Under the pieces are notes generated by a model. That model was not told where the DNA came from and did not search any database. It saw nothing but the letters and a program-made list of their open reading frames with translations. DNA of 64,000 bases from Chryseomonas sp014190935 (lineage in GTDB: Bacteria; Pseudomonadota; Gammaproteobacteria; Pseudomonadales; Pseudomonadaceae), in contig NZ_JACHVV010000001.1 of assembly GCF_014190935.1 (NCBI RefSeq), positions 868,001-932,000 of the forward strand. Direction: 5' to 3'. Position numbers and translations under genes: made by a program. Below are positions 7,638 through 16,090 of the stretch, piece by piece (the stretch's first letter is position 1; every line of letters begins with the position of its first letter).

Positions 7638-8004
7638 GCGTGACTCCTGGTTCGTTGTGCTCTGCGCGCCTTCTCTCGCGCGGGTCTTCTGGCGCCGAGC
7701 GTTCGCGGTAGCCAAAGGGTTGGCTGAACTGTAGCCGATACGCGGGGCGAGAGCGCGGCTTGAGGAAGGACTTCTGCAGTAGTCGCCTGGCTCGCGACTT
7801 TCGCCAGCCAGACGGAGAGTCCGGCCGGCGAGCACAACTTTCCTCAGAGCCAGGAAACGGGAGGTCATCGAGATCATGGGTGGACGGCTGTCGGGGGAGA
7901 CGAGCTTGGGACTGCCGTTGGTTGCTGCACTGCAGCGAAGCAACACGTGAGCTACTGGTGAGGCAGTTGCTATCGAGACTGCGCTCTGGCGCGCTAATGC
8001 TCGC
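7638..8004. other. Intergenic region without a supported gene
   Basis: About 367 bases between the PPOX gene start and the end of the Lrp gene. Short open frames cross it in several frames but none has a ribosome site plus protein-like composition. It should contain the PPOX promoter. I see no clear terminator or repeat. Confidence 0.4.
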
Positions 8005-8475
8005 TCAGACCGTCAGTTTCCGGCTGAACTTGGTTTCCATCACGATGTGCGAGGCCGTGTGGGCGACACCCTTGATCATGTTGATGCGGGTCAGCTCCGC
8101 ATTCAGCTCGCCAAGCGTGTGAGTGGCGAGATGGATGATGAAATCGGACTCACCCGACACGGCGTACACGGCCTGTACCGAGTCCATATTGCGCAGGTGC
8201 GTCATGACATCCGTGTAGCTCTTGTTGGTACAGGAGGTCATGGTGAAGCAGTTGATCACCTGCTGCAGGCGATCCTGATCGATGCGAACGCTGTAGCCGG
8301 TGATCACACCGGCCCGCTCCAGGCGGGTGATCCGCTCCTGTACGGCGGAGCGCGAGACGCCCAGCTTGCGCGCCAGGGCCGCAGTGGGTTCGCGGGCATT
8401 GGCTTGCAACAGAGTCAGCAGCTGCCGATCCTTCTCCGTCAGTTGAAACAGCGCTCCGGTATTGCGTGCATCCAT
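8005..8475 (-). CDS. Lrp/AsnC-family regulator
   Basis: A 156-residue feast/famine regulator. Residues about 12-60 form the HTH (LTEKDRQLLTLLQANAREPTAALARKLGVS, then RSAVQERITRLERAGVI). The rest is the RAM (AsnC_trans_reg) ligand-sensing domain with VSGESDFIIHLATHTLGEL. Family members form octamers and respond to amino acids. The start at 8475 was chosen because GAGGAAAGG precedes it; the open frame upstream overlaps the neighbouring oxidoreductase gene. It lies 14 bases downstream of that gene on the same strand, so it is the last gene of the ABC-transporter/oxidase operon and probably its regulator, likely sensing the imported amino acid or amine. Confidence 0.9.
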   Translation of the reverse strand: MDARNTGALFQLTEKDRQLLTLLQANAREPTAALARKLGVSRSAVQERITRLERAGVITGYSVRIDQDRLQQVINCFTMTSCTNKSYTDVMTHLRNMDSVQAVYAVSGESDFIIHLATHTLGELNAELTRINMIKGVAHTASHIVMETKFSRKLTV

Positions 8476-8489
8476 GACCTTTCCTCGGC

Positions 8490-9785
8490 TCAGCGGTGTC
8501 CGTGCGCCCGGGCTTCCTGGAATTTGTCCATCAGCTTGAGATAGGCATAGACGGTCTGCGCGGCCGCTGGCCCGACGGGACCGCCGTTCCATTCGAGGCC
8601 ATAGGCGGAGAACAGCCGATAACGATCCGTCTCGCCACAGATGGCTTCCGCTATGACGCGACCCCCGATCGGTGCGGTGTTCATACCATGGCCCCCAAAT
8701 GAAGTACAGGTCCATACGCCTGGCGCCAGGCGACCGATGTGCGGCATTTTGTGGCGCGCATAGCCCATCAGTCCGGACCAGGCTTTGGCGATCTTCAGGC
8801 CCTGCAGCTGGGGATAGACTGCGAGAATGTCGCGGGTGAGCAATTGCCCCAGGCGTTGTTCGTCCTGCAGGTTGTGGGTGGTGATGTGGCCACCCCAGAG
8901 CAGACGATCGCCTTCGACGATGCGGTAGTAGTCCGAGGCGCGTCGGTTGTCGCCGACCGCATCCGTGGTGGTCATGGCGGTCGCGAGCCGCTCACCCAGA
9001 GGCTCGGTCAGCACCACATAGGTGGCAATCGGCAGAAAGGCGCGGCGGAGTCGTCCAAACTCCGTACCGCCATAGCCTCCGCAGCAGTAGACCACGTCGC
9101 GGCAGGTCACCGAACCCTGGTCGGTCGTGACCCGGTGCCGGTCCGCCTGGCTCACCACCTCGCGCATTGCCGTGCGCTCGTGGATCACGCCGCCGCCGGC
9201 CTCGAATAGTTCCGCCAGCCCCAGGCAGTAGTTCAAGGGGTGGAAGTGAAAGCCATGGGTGTCGCGCAGCGCCTGGAAATAGCGATCTGTCTTCAGACGC
9301 TCACGGATCTGCTCGGTGTCCAGATACTCCAGTTCGAAACCGAAGTCCCGCGCCATGCGATCGCGGGTCCGTTGCAGATTGATGCCATCCTCGTAGCGCA
9401 CCACGCTGAGCTTGCCGGACGTGGGCGCACACCTGGGCAACTGGTGGCGAGCGATGGTGTCACGGACGATGTCGACACCTTCCAGCGATAGCTTGAACAA
9501 GGCGGCTGCGGTCTGACGACCGCAGCGCCGTTCGATTGCGGACAGACCTTCCGACCAGCCCTGCAGCACAAATCCGCCGTTGCGGCCGGAGGCTCCCCAA
9601 GCCACGCGATTCGCTTCCAGCAAGACCACCGAACGGCCACGTGCTGACAGCTCCTGGGCCGTACTCAAACCGGCCAGGCCGCCACCGATGACGCAGACGT
9701 CCGCCACTAAATTGCCTAGCAAAGGCGCGCGTTGCGTGGTCGCACGCATGGTTCCGGTGTAGTAGTTGTTGCTGTAGGCAGCCAT
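8490..9785 (-). CDS. FAD-dependent amine/amino-acid oxidase (DAO family)
   Basis: A 431-residue D-amino-acid-oxidase-superfamily flavoprotein related to gamma-glutamylputrescine oxidase. The dinucleotide-binding motif VADVCVIGGGLAGLSTA lies near residue 28, with the downstream ASGRNGGFV loop that contacts FAD. The start SNNYYTGTMRATTQR resembles the SYY N-terminus of PuuB. The ATG at 9785 follows AAGGA; 21 upstream codons are open but lack a site. It would oxidise a primary or secondary amine to an imine with release of peroxide. Co-directional with the ABC transporter genes (75 bases to the binding protein) and the Lrp gene, so its substrate is probably what the transporter imports. It is distinct from the PuuB at 61455. 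Confidence 0.85.
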   Translation of the reverse strand: MAAYSNNYYTGTMRATTQRAPLLGNLVADVCVIGGGLAGLSTAQELSARGRSVVLLEANRVAWGASGRNGGFVLQGWSEGLSAIERRCGRQTAAALFKLSLEGVDIVRDTIARHQLPRCAPTSGKLSVVRYEDGINLQRTRDRMARDFGFELEYLDTEQIRERLKTDRYFQALRDTHGFHFHPLNYCLGLAELFEAGGGVIHERTAMREVVSQADRHRVTTDQGSVTCRDVVYCCGGYGGTEFGRLRRAFLPIATYVVLTEPLGERLATAMTTTDAVGDNRRASDYYRIVEGDRLLWGGHITTHNLQDEQRLGQLLTRDILAVYPQLQGLKIAKAWSGLMGYARHKMPHIGRLAPGVWTCTSFGGHGMNTAPIGGRVIAEAICGETDRYRLFSAYGLEWNGGPVGPAAAQTVYAYLKLMDKFQEARAHGHR

Positions 9786-9860
9786 CAGTGGGTGTCCTTT
9801 TTCGGGCAGCAGTGGTCCTCGTACCCGCCGCATGACGGGCACGGGCATCTGGAACGATGG

Positions 9861-10700
9861 TTACTGAATCAGGGTGAGGTCAGTGCCGTACCATTTCTGC
9901 GAGAGTTGCTTGAGCGTGCCGTCGGCTTTCATATCGGTGACGGCCTTGGTCAACTCCGCGTTGAAGGCTTCGTCGCCCTTGTCGACCGCGATGGCGAGGG
10001 GTTCGTAGTAGGCCGGTTTGCCCGACACGGCTGTGATGGGGTAACCGGCCTTGATAGCCCCTAATACGGTCGGTAGCGCAGACAGGGTGGCGTCCAGCCG
10101 GGTGCCGTTGCCCATGCGCAGGTCGTCGAGCGGACCCATGCTGTCGCCATAGGTCAGGACTTCGCCAGGCTCCACCTCGTAGGTGAACGCGGGTACATCG
10201 GCGGCATCGATCTTCAGACGCCTGTTGATGTAATCCTCTGAAGTGGTACCGGCCTCCACCCCTATTTTCTTGCCATTCAGCTCGGAGAGCGTCGTCTTGG
10301 CGGCGTCCTTGTGCACCGTGAACACATAGGGCGTGTAGTAGTAGACGGCAGGGAAATCGAGCACCCGCGCCCTGGCGGTCGTCGGTGTCATAGAGCCGAC
10401 GGAGAGGTCCCAGCGATTGGCCCAACGACCGGCGGTGATGATGCCGTACTCGGGGGTCACGAAGTTCACCTTGGTCCCGAGTCGTCGCCCGATCTCGGTC
10501 GCCACGTCGATGTCGAAGCCGCGCAGCTGATTGTCCTCGCCGAGAAAGGATTGCGGTGGCCAATTGGCTGCGGTGGCCACCTTCATGACCTTGGTCTGGT
10601 GAATGCGGTCAAGGGTCGCGCCGGCCCAGGCGGAGGGCAGGGCGGCTCCCAGGGCTGTAGCGGCGGCGAGAGCGGTGAGAAGGCGAGCGGCTGGGGTCAT
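9861..10700 (-). CDS. ABC transporter substrate-binding protein, family 3 (polar amino acid/amine)
   Basis: A 279-residue periplasmic binding protein. It has a signal peptide (residues 1-26, ending SAWA), then the family-3 signature KVATAANWPPQSFLGEDNQLRGFDIDVATEIGRRLG and the C-terminal LKQLSQKWYGTDLTLIQ. It delivers ligand to the permease and ATPase encoded just upstream on the same strand. The ATG at 10700 follows CGGAGA. A Crc/Hfq-type A-rich motif lies 22 bases upstream. Ligand cannot be read from sequence, but the linked FAD oxidase and Lrp regulator argue for an amino acid or amine. Confidence 0.9.
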   Translation of the reverse strand: MTPAARLLTALAAATALGAALPSAWAGATLDRIHQTKVMKVATAANWPPQSFLGEDNQLRGFDIDVATEIGRRLGTKVNFVTPEYGIITAGRWANRWDLSVGSMTPTTARARVLDFPAVYYYTPYVFTVHKDAAKTTLSELNGKKIGVEAGTTSEDYINRRLKIDAADVPAFTYEVEPGEVLTYGDSMGPLDDLRMGNGTRLDATLSALPTVLGAIKAGYPITAVSGKPAYYEPLAIAVDKGDEAFNAELTKAVTDMKADGTLKQLSQKWYGTDLTLIQ

Positions 10701-10721
10701 GGTGATGTCTCCGGATACACG

Positions 10722-10732
10722 TTTGTTGTTGT
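10722..10732 (-). promoter_or_regulatory. Hfq/Crc catabolite-activity (CA) motif
   Basis: The minus strand reads ACAACAACAAA, containing exact AANAANAA, 22 bases upstream of the binding-protein start. In Pseudomonas such motifs are bound by Hfq with Crc to block translation when preferred carbon sources are present. Confidence 0.55.
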
Positions 10733-10755
10733 CGTGAGGGGTGTAGCGGCTGTGG

Positions 10756-11520
10756 TCAGTGACTGAGGATCTGCGAGAGAAATTCGCGCGCCCGTGGCTG
10801 GCGTGGGTTATCGAAGAATTCGTCCGGACGGGCCTCTTCGATGATCTGGCCCTGGTCCATGAAGATGATCCGGTCGGCGACCTTGCGGGCGAAGCCCATC
10901 TCGTGGGTCACGCAGAGCATGGTGATGCCGTCCTGAGCCAGTTCGCCCATCACATCCAGGACTTCCTTGACCATCTCCGGGTCGAGCGCTGAGGTCGGTT
11001 CGTCGAAGAGCATGATGCGTGGCTTCATGCACAGCGCACGGGCAATGGCAACCCGCTGCTGCTGACCACCGGATAGCTGGCCGGGATACTTGTCCGCCTG
11101 GTTGGCGATCCGCACCCGCGCCAGGTACTGCAGAGCAAGTTTTCGAGCTTCGGTCTGATCGAGTTTGCCGGCCAGTCGCGGCCCCAGCATCAGGTTCTCC
11201 AGCACCGTCAGGTGCGGGAAGAGATTGAACTGCTGGAACACCATGCCGACTTGTCGGCGGATACTGGCCACGCTGGCCGCTTCGCGGGTCAGCACCTGGC
11301 CGGCAATTCGTATCTCGCCTCGCTGAAAGTCTTCCAGCAGGTTCAGGCAGCGGATCAGCGTCGACTTGCCCGAACCGGAGGGGCCGCAGATCACGACGAT
11401 CTCGCCGCTGGCGATGTGCAGATCAATCCCCTTGAGGACCTGGAAGTCGCCGTACCACTTCTGCAGATCTCGCACCGAGACGGCCGCGTTGAGGTTGGAT
11501 GAAGCAGAGGTCTGATGCAT
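10756..11520 (-). CDS. Amino-acid ABC transporter ATP-binding protein (GlnQ/HisP type)
   Basis: A 254-residue ABC ATPase. Walker A is GPSGSGKST, the Q-loop region is VGMVFQQFNLFPHLTVLEN, the signature is LSGGQQQRVAIARAL, Walker B is IMLFDEPTSALDPE, and the switch histidine is in VTHEMGFARKVADR. This EMGFA pattern is typical of polar-amino-acid importers. The ATG at 11520 gives MHQTSASSNLNAAVSVRDLQKWYG; the longer upstream frame runs over the permease gene and is rejected. The start lies 14 bases from the permease stop, and the gene is followed by the binding-protein gene, so the transporter is encoded as one transcript. Confidence 0.94.
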   Translation of the reverse strand: MHQTSASSNLNAAVSVRDLQKWYGDFQVLKGIDLHIASGEIVVICGPSGSGKSTLIRCLNLLEDFQRGEIRIAGQVLTREAASVASIRRQVGMVFQQFNLFPHLTVLENLMLGPRLAGKLDQTEARKLALQYLARVRIANQADKYPGQLSGGQQQRVAIARALCMKPRIMLFDEPTSALDPEMVKEVLDVMGELAQDGITMLCVTHEMGFARKVADRIIFMDQGQIIEEARPDEFFDNPRQPRAREFLSQILSH

Positions 11521-11534
11521 GGGTTGCTCCCGGG

Positions 11535-12500
11535 TTAGCGATGGGCGCGGTCGAAGCGCTTTTCCAGGCGGGCCTGCACGGTTTCGAGCAGGATCGACAG
11601 CACCCAATAGAGCACCGCGGCCGTGATCAGCATTTCCAGATGGCGGAACTCCGCACGCCCTTGGGTACGCGCCAGGAACATCAGCTCCCAGACCCCGATC
11701 ACCGATACCAGAGAGCTGTCCTTGAGCATCGAGATGAACTGGTTGCCGGTCGGCGGAATGATGAGCCGCATCGACTGCGGCAGGATCACGCGGGTCATGG
11801 CCTGGAAGGGAGTAAGGCCGATTGCCCGGCAGGCCTCCCATTGCCCGCGCGGGATGCTGCTGATTCCGGCGCGAAAGATCTCGGTCATGTAGGCGCCATA
11901 GCACAGCGACAGAGCGAGCACCCCCGCCGGCACTGCGCCTACGACATAACCCAGTTGGGGAATGCCGAGGTAGATCAGGTAGATCTGGATCAGCAGGGGT
12001 ACGCCGCGAAAGAACGAGGTGTAGAAACTCGCGATGGCGACGGCAAAGCCATTGGCTGAAAGGCGCGCGGTGGCGCCGAGCAAGGCCAGCACGAAGGCGA
12101 TGGCGATTGAAAGCGCCGAGACGTAGACGGTGGTGAACACCCCTTGGGTGATCATGAAGCCGACTTTGCTGAAGATGAAGCTGTAGGACAGATCGAAGGT
12201 ATCGAAGAACAGCAGGAACAGCAGCAGCAACTCGCACCAGACGGTGACGACCTGAGCCTTCAGCGGAAACCGGCCGAGGATGAACAGGTTCAGCATCAGG
12301 GTTAGGGTCAGGGTCCCGGAGACCGCGATGTTGCGCAGCATCGGGGCTTCGAGGTCGAGCACGATCGGCCCCATGAGGCGGGCCAGACCGCCTTCTCCGA
12401 CGCCATAGACGCAGGCCAGGAAAAAGACTGCGACGGCTACCATGGCCATAAAGGGAAGGCTATCTGTCGCACGAGGTTTGACGATGTGGTCGCGATACAT
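11535..12500 (-). CDS. Amino-acid ABC transporter permease with N-terminal extension
   Basis: A 321-residue HisM/GlnP-type permease. The C-terminal 210 residues carry the family core: FTTVYVSALSIAIAFVLALLGA, SFFRGVPLLIQIYLIYLG, and the EAA-type loop ACRAIGLTPFQAMTRVILPQSMR. The N-terminal 100 residues add two or three extra membrane helices (FMAMVAVAVFFLACVYG, and the region near residues 57-95), longer than the usual 220-residue family. The ATG at 12500 is preceded by GAGGA; an ATG 15 codons upstream lacks a site. It is the first gene of the operon running to the Lrp gene at 8005, with a CA motif about 28 bases upstream. Confidence 0.9.
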   Translation of the reverse strand: MYRDHIVKPRATDSLPFMAMVAVAVFFLACVYGVGEGGLARLMGPIVLDLEAPMLRNIAVSGTLTLTLMLNLFILGRFPLKAQVVTVWCELLLLFLLFFDTFDLSYSFIFSKVGFMITQGVFTTVYVSALSIAIAFVLALLGATARLSANGFAVAIASFYTSFFRGVPLLIQIYLIYLGIPQLGYVVGAVPAGVLALSLCYGAYMTEIFRAGISSIPRGQWEACRAIGLTPFQAMTRVILPQSMRLIIPPTGNQFISMLKDSSLVSVIGVWELMFLARTQGRAEFRHLEMLITAAVLYWVLSILLETVQARLEKRFDRAHR

Positions 12501-12525
12501 GGCTCGGTCCTCACGCGCTTGGCGC

Positions 12526-12537
12526 TTTTCTTGTTGT
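12526..12537 (-). promoter_or_regulatory. Hfq/Crc CA motif upstream of the permease
   Basis: The minus strand reads ACAACAAGAAAA, containing AACAAGAA (exact AANAANAA), about 28 bases before the permease start. Together with the motif at 10722 it puts two genes of this operon under probable catabolite control. Confidence 0.5.
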
Positions 12538-12977
12538 GAGGCCATTGTAGGGAGGCGTTGTGCAGGGCAGTACCCGGCGAAATAGGTCACTTTGCCGGTA
12601 AGTAATTGAAAATAGCCAGGTATGACCTGTCGATTTGATAGCTTGGGCTGGCGAATGGATAGAGCGGCGAACGTCACTGAACGATGCTATCCGGATACCC
12701 TGAAAGGTCAGGTCCGCTGCGTGAAGGCCGTCTCGGTGCGGTCAGCGCTCAGGCCATGACATGACAGTTACCTCGAGGGTCCGATCTCCGCGGTGATGCA
12801 TACCCTGGTAGCCCCTTTCGGAGAGCGGTTGCCCGTGGCGTGGCGATCCCATGCGACCTGGACACTTGCTGTCGAGGCGTGGTCTTAGGAAGGTGTGATG
12901 AGCCGCCGCGGTGGACCAACCTTCCTGCAGGCTGCCGTTCCTGGATGACCTGATGAACAACGACGAGGAACCTCCTG
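12538..12977. other. Divergent intergenic region, ABC operon and GST
   Basis: About 440 bases between the permease leader and the GST gene. An imperfect inverted repeat, TACCCGGC at 12571 and GCCGGTA at 12594, and a short palindrome CAGGTATGACCTG at 12617 are candidate operator sites for the leftward operon. No supported gene: the minus-strand frame 12742-12990 has no ribosome site. Confidence 0.35.
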
Positions 12978-13679
12978 ATGACCCTTCCACTACGCCTGTA
13001 CGAACTGACCGGTGCCGACGACAGCTGCCGCTTCAGCCCCTATTGCTGGCGCATACGGCTGGCGCTGGCCCACAAGGGGCTGCCGGTCGAGACCGTGGCC
13101 TGGCGTTTTCACGAGAAGCAAGCCATCGCCGCTTCCGGGCAGGGCAAGGTGCCGGTGCTGGTGGATGGCGACCAGTGGGTGAGCGACAGCTGGGCCATCG
13201 CCGAATACCTCGATCGCCAATACCCCGAGCGTCCGTCGCTGCTGGGCGATGCTTCGCTGAAGGCCACGACGCGCTTCATCAATCAGTGGGTCGCGGACAG
13301 TGTCCATCCGGCGCTGGCGCGGTTGATCCTGCCCGACGTCCATGCGGTGCTGGATGAAGCCGACCAGGACTATTTCAAGCGAACCCGCGAGGCGGCATTT
13401 GGCGTCTCTCTGGAGGCCCTGGCCGGACAGCGCGAGACCGCGCTGCAGGCCTTTCGCGAAGTCCTGAAGCCCCTGCGCAGCACCCTGGCACTGCAGGATT
13501 ACCTGGCTGGCGAGACCCCGGCCTATGCCGATCACATCGTCTTCGGCGCCTTTCAGTGGGCGCGGATCGTCAGTGCCCAACCCCTGCTGGCCCAGGACGA
13601 TCCCATCACTGCCTGGTGTGGGCGGATGCTCGACGCCTACGATGGCGTGGCGCGCCAGGCGCCACAGGCCAGTCGCTGA
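12978..13679 (+). CDS. Glutathione S-transferase family protein
   Basis: A 233-residue GST. The N-terminal thioredoxin-fold domain (residues about 5-82) has LYELTGADDSCRFSPYCWRIRLALAHKG, in which the serine/cysteine pair of SPYCWR sits at the catalytic position, followed by GQGKVPVLVDGDQWVSDSWAIAEYLDRQYP, the glutathione-binding cis-Pro and DS motif. The C-terminal part is the all-helical domain. GSTs of this type conjugate or reduce electrophiles; the substrate is unknown. The ATG at 12978 follows GAGGAA with good spacing. It stands as a single gene, convergent with rlhA. Confidence 0.9.
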   Translation: MTLPLRLYELTGADDSCRFSPYCWRIRLALAHKGLPVETVAWRFHEKQAIAASGQGKVPVLVDGDQWVSDSWAIAEYLDRQYPERPSLLGDASLKATTRFINQWVADSVHPALARLILPDVHAVLDEADQDYFKRTREAAFGVSLEALAGQRETALQAFREVLKPLRSTLALQDYLAGETPAYADHIVFGAFQWARIVSAQPLLAQDDPITAWCGRMLDAYDGVARQAPQASR

Positions 13680-13716
13680 CGTCAGCCCGGGGCGGACGCA
13701 CTGGGCCCGTCAGGGC

Positions 13717-15732
13717 TCAGTGACTGTATCCGGTCGGCTTGTTGCGGATGGTCTTGAGCAGGTCTTCCGGGCTGATGCTGGCCAGCGCCTTGGCCGCGGC
13801 CTGGCTGCCGGGCAGCGGCAGGTCGAGGATATGGCCCTTCATCTTGCCCACCACGTGCATCTCGCAGGGCTTGCAGTCGAATTTCAGGGTCAGCACCTCG
13901 TCGCCATGGACCAGTTGCATGGGCGCGACCTTGGTGCGTACGCCGGTGACGCCCTTGGCCTGCTTGGGGCAGAGGTTGAAGGAGAAGCGCAGGCAGTGCT
14001 TGGTGATCATCACCGGCACCTCGCCGGGCTCTTCGTGGGCCTCGTAGGCCGCGTCGATCAGCTGCACGCCATGGCGATGATAGAAGTCGCGGGCCTTCTG
14101 GTTGTAGACGTTGTAGAGAAACGACAGGTGCGACTCGGGGTACACCGGCGGCGGACAGCTCTCGGCCTTGCGGCGGCCGCGTGGGTGGGCGGCGACGCGG
14201 GCGGCGGTCAGCTGCTCGATGGCCTCGCGGCGCAGCGCCTTGAGCTGCGAATTGGGCACGAAGAAGGCATGGGGTGCATCCAGGGTCACATCCAAAGCGT
14301 GGTATTCGGTGGTGCCCAGCTGGGTCAGCAGATCGCGCAGACCCTCCAGCGCCTGCTCCGGCTTGTTGGCCACGCCGAAGGGACCGTCCAGGGCGACAGA
14401 GACACTGAGGCCTTCCTCGCTGGTGGCGGTCAGCTGTAGCCGCTGCTCACGCAGCTCGGCCTGCCAGCGCACGCCGATGCGGCGCTCGGCGCTGGTCTTG
14501 AGCAGGGCCTGCTGCCAGTTGTGGTCCAGGTTGCGCGACAGCGGATGATTCGGACGCAGGCGGAACAGCCCCTCGGGCATCTCGTTGGGTTCGACGCGAT
14601 AGCGATAGCGCTTCTGGCCGTCCTCTTCGAATTCACCCTTGAGCTCGGCGACGTTGGCGCGAAAGCCCACCACCTCGCGCTTGACCAGCACGTTGAGGCC
14701 GTCGCCGTTGGACAGCGGCTCCTCGGTCATGGCGATGAAGTCGCGCTTGTTGACCTTTTCCACCTGACCCACCGGCAGCCCGGTAAAGGTCGGCGAGTCG
14801 AAGGCGCCGATGTCCACCTTGCGGTCGGTGACGAAGTAGTCGGTGCTGCCGCGGTGGAAGGTCTTGTCCGGATCGGGCACGAAGAAGTGCGCCGTGCGGC
14901 CGCTGGAGGCGCGCGCCAGGTCGGTGCGGTCCTCAAGGATCTCGTCGAGCAGCTGGCGGTAGTAGGCGGTGATGTTCTTCACGTAGCCCATGTCCTTGTA
15001 GCGCCCCTCGATCTTGAAGGAGCGCACGCCGGCCTCGACCAGGGCGCGCAGGTTGGCGCTCTGGTTGTTGTCCTTCATTGACAGCAGGTGCTTCTCGAAG
15101 GCCACCACCCGACCCTGGTCATCCTTCAGGGTGTAGGGCAGGCGGCAGGCCTGGGAGCAGTCGCCCCGGTTGGCGCTGCGGCCGGTCTGGGCATGGGAGA
15201 TGTTGCACTGGCCGGAGAAGGCCACGCACAGGGCGCCATGGATGAAGAATTCGACGGCCGCATCGGTCTCGGCGGCGATGGCGGAGATCTCTTGCAGATT
15301 CAGTTCGCGCGCCAGAACCAGCTGGGAGAAGCCGGCCTGGTCGAGAAACTTGGCCCGCGCCAGGGTGCGGATGTCGGTCTGGGTGCTGGCATGCAGCTCG
15401 ATCGGAGGGATGTCCAGTTCCAGCACGCCGAGATCCTGCACGATCAGCGCATCCACGCCCGCGTCGTACAGCTGGTGGATCAGCGTGCGCGCCGGCTCCA
15501 GCTCGTCGTCATGCAGGATGGTGTTGATCGTGGTGAACACCCGCGCATGGTAGCGGCGAGCGAACGTCACCAGCTCGGCGATCTCGCTGACCTCGTTGCA
15601 GGCATTGTGCCGCGCACCAAAGCTCGGCCCGCCGATGTAGACGGCGTCGGCCCCATGCAGGATGGCCTCCCGGGCGATACCGACATCGCGGGCAGGGCTG
15701 AGCAATTCCAGATGGTGCTTCGGCAGGGACAT
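13717..15732 (-). CDS. rlhA: U32-family 23S rRNA C2501 hydroxylation protein RlhA
   Basis: A 671-residue peptidase-U32-family protein, the length of RlhA (YdcP) rather than the shorter tRNA-hydroxylating TrhP (YegQ, about 450). E. coli RlhA is needed for 5-hydroxycytidine at 23S rRNA position 2501 and depends on iron. Seen: MSLPKHHLELLSPARDVGIAREA, HGADAVYIGGPSFGAR, ELHASTQTDI, and the cysteine cluster LCVAFSGQCNISHAQTGRSA, RGDCSQACRLPY. A DUF3656-type C-terminal region with further cysteines (KHCLRFSFNLCPKQ, FDCKPCEMHV) completes it. The cysteines probably hold an Fe-S cluster. The ATG at 15732 lacks a strong site but gives the standard start. Single gene, convergent with the GST. Confidence 0.82.
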   Translation of the reverse strand: MSLPKHHLELLSPARDVGIAREAILHGADAVYIGGPSFGARHNACNEVSEIAELVTFARRYHARVFTTINTILHDDELEPARTLIHQLYDAGVDALIVQDLGVLELDIPPIELHASTQTDIRTLARAKFLDQAGFSQLVLARELNLQEISAIAAETDAAVEFFIHGALCVAFSGQCNISHAQTGRSANRGDCSQACRLPYTLKDDQGRVVAFEKHLLSMKDNNQSANLRALVEAGVRSFKIEGRYKDMGYVKNITAYYRQLLDEILEDRTDLARASSGRTAHFFVPDPDKTFHRGSTDYFVTDRKVDIGAFDSPTFTGLPVGQVEKVNKRDFIAMTEEPLSNGDGLNVLVKREVVGFRANVAELKGEFEEDGQKRYRYRVEPNEMPEGLFRLRPNHPLSRNLDHNWQQALLKTSAERRIGVRWQAELREQRLQLTATSEEGLSVSVALDGPFGVANKPEQALEGLRDLLTQLGTTEYHALDVTLDAPHAFFVPNSQLKALRREAIEQLTAARVAAHPRGRRKAESCPPPVYPESHLSFLYNVYNQKARDFYHRHGVQLIDAAYEAHEEPGEVPVMITKHCLRFSFNLCPKQAKGVTGVRTKVAPMQLVHGDEVLTLKFDCKPCEMHVVGKMKGHILDLPLPGSQAAAKALASISPEDLLKTIRNKPTGYSH

Positions 15733-16090
15733 GGCGGTTCTTCTCGATCAGGCGTGGCACGGCAAGGCGCGCATTGTAGCGGGCGAGGGGGAGGAGGGCA
15801 CGCCTGGGGTGCTGGGTGGTGGGGCCAGCCTATCAACCGGGGCAGGATTCACAGACCCGCCGGCTGACCGACGGTTATCCGTGTTTCCGCCCCTTATTCC
15901 TGACCGAGGAGTGCAGCAATCGCGACCCGCAGGCTGGCTGCCAAGGGCTCAAGCATCGCTATCACGCCGACTGCGAGTGCTGCGCATTCCTAAGGGGAAT
16001 GAATGCCTGTGCCTCTTTATCGCTTTTTTCCATTAATGGACCGTCGTAAAACCTCCGTCACCTTTAATAAACATAAAAATCGGAGGACTC
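15733..16090. other. Divergent intergenic region, rlhA and MFS gene
   Basis: 358 bases holding the promoters of both genes. The last 80 bases are AT-rich (TTAATAAACATAAAAATC) and end in the ribosome site CGGAGGA of the MFS gene. I see no RNA gene and no strong inverted repeat. Confidence 0.4.

Noticed and set aside
12742..12990. A short minus-strand frame in the permease/GST gap
   Set aside because: No ribosome site and no recognisable protein; it overlaps the GST start.
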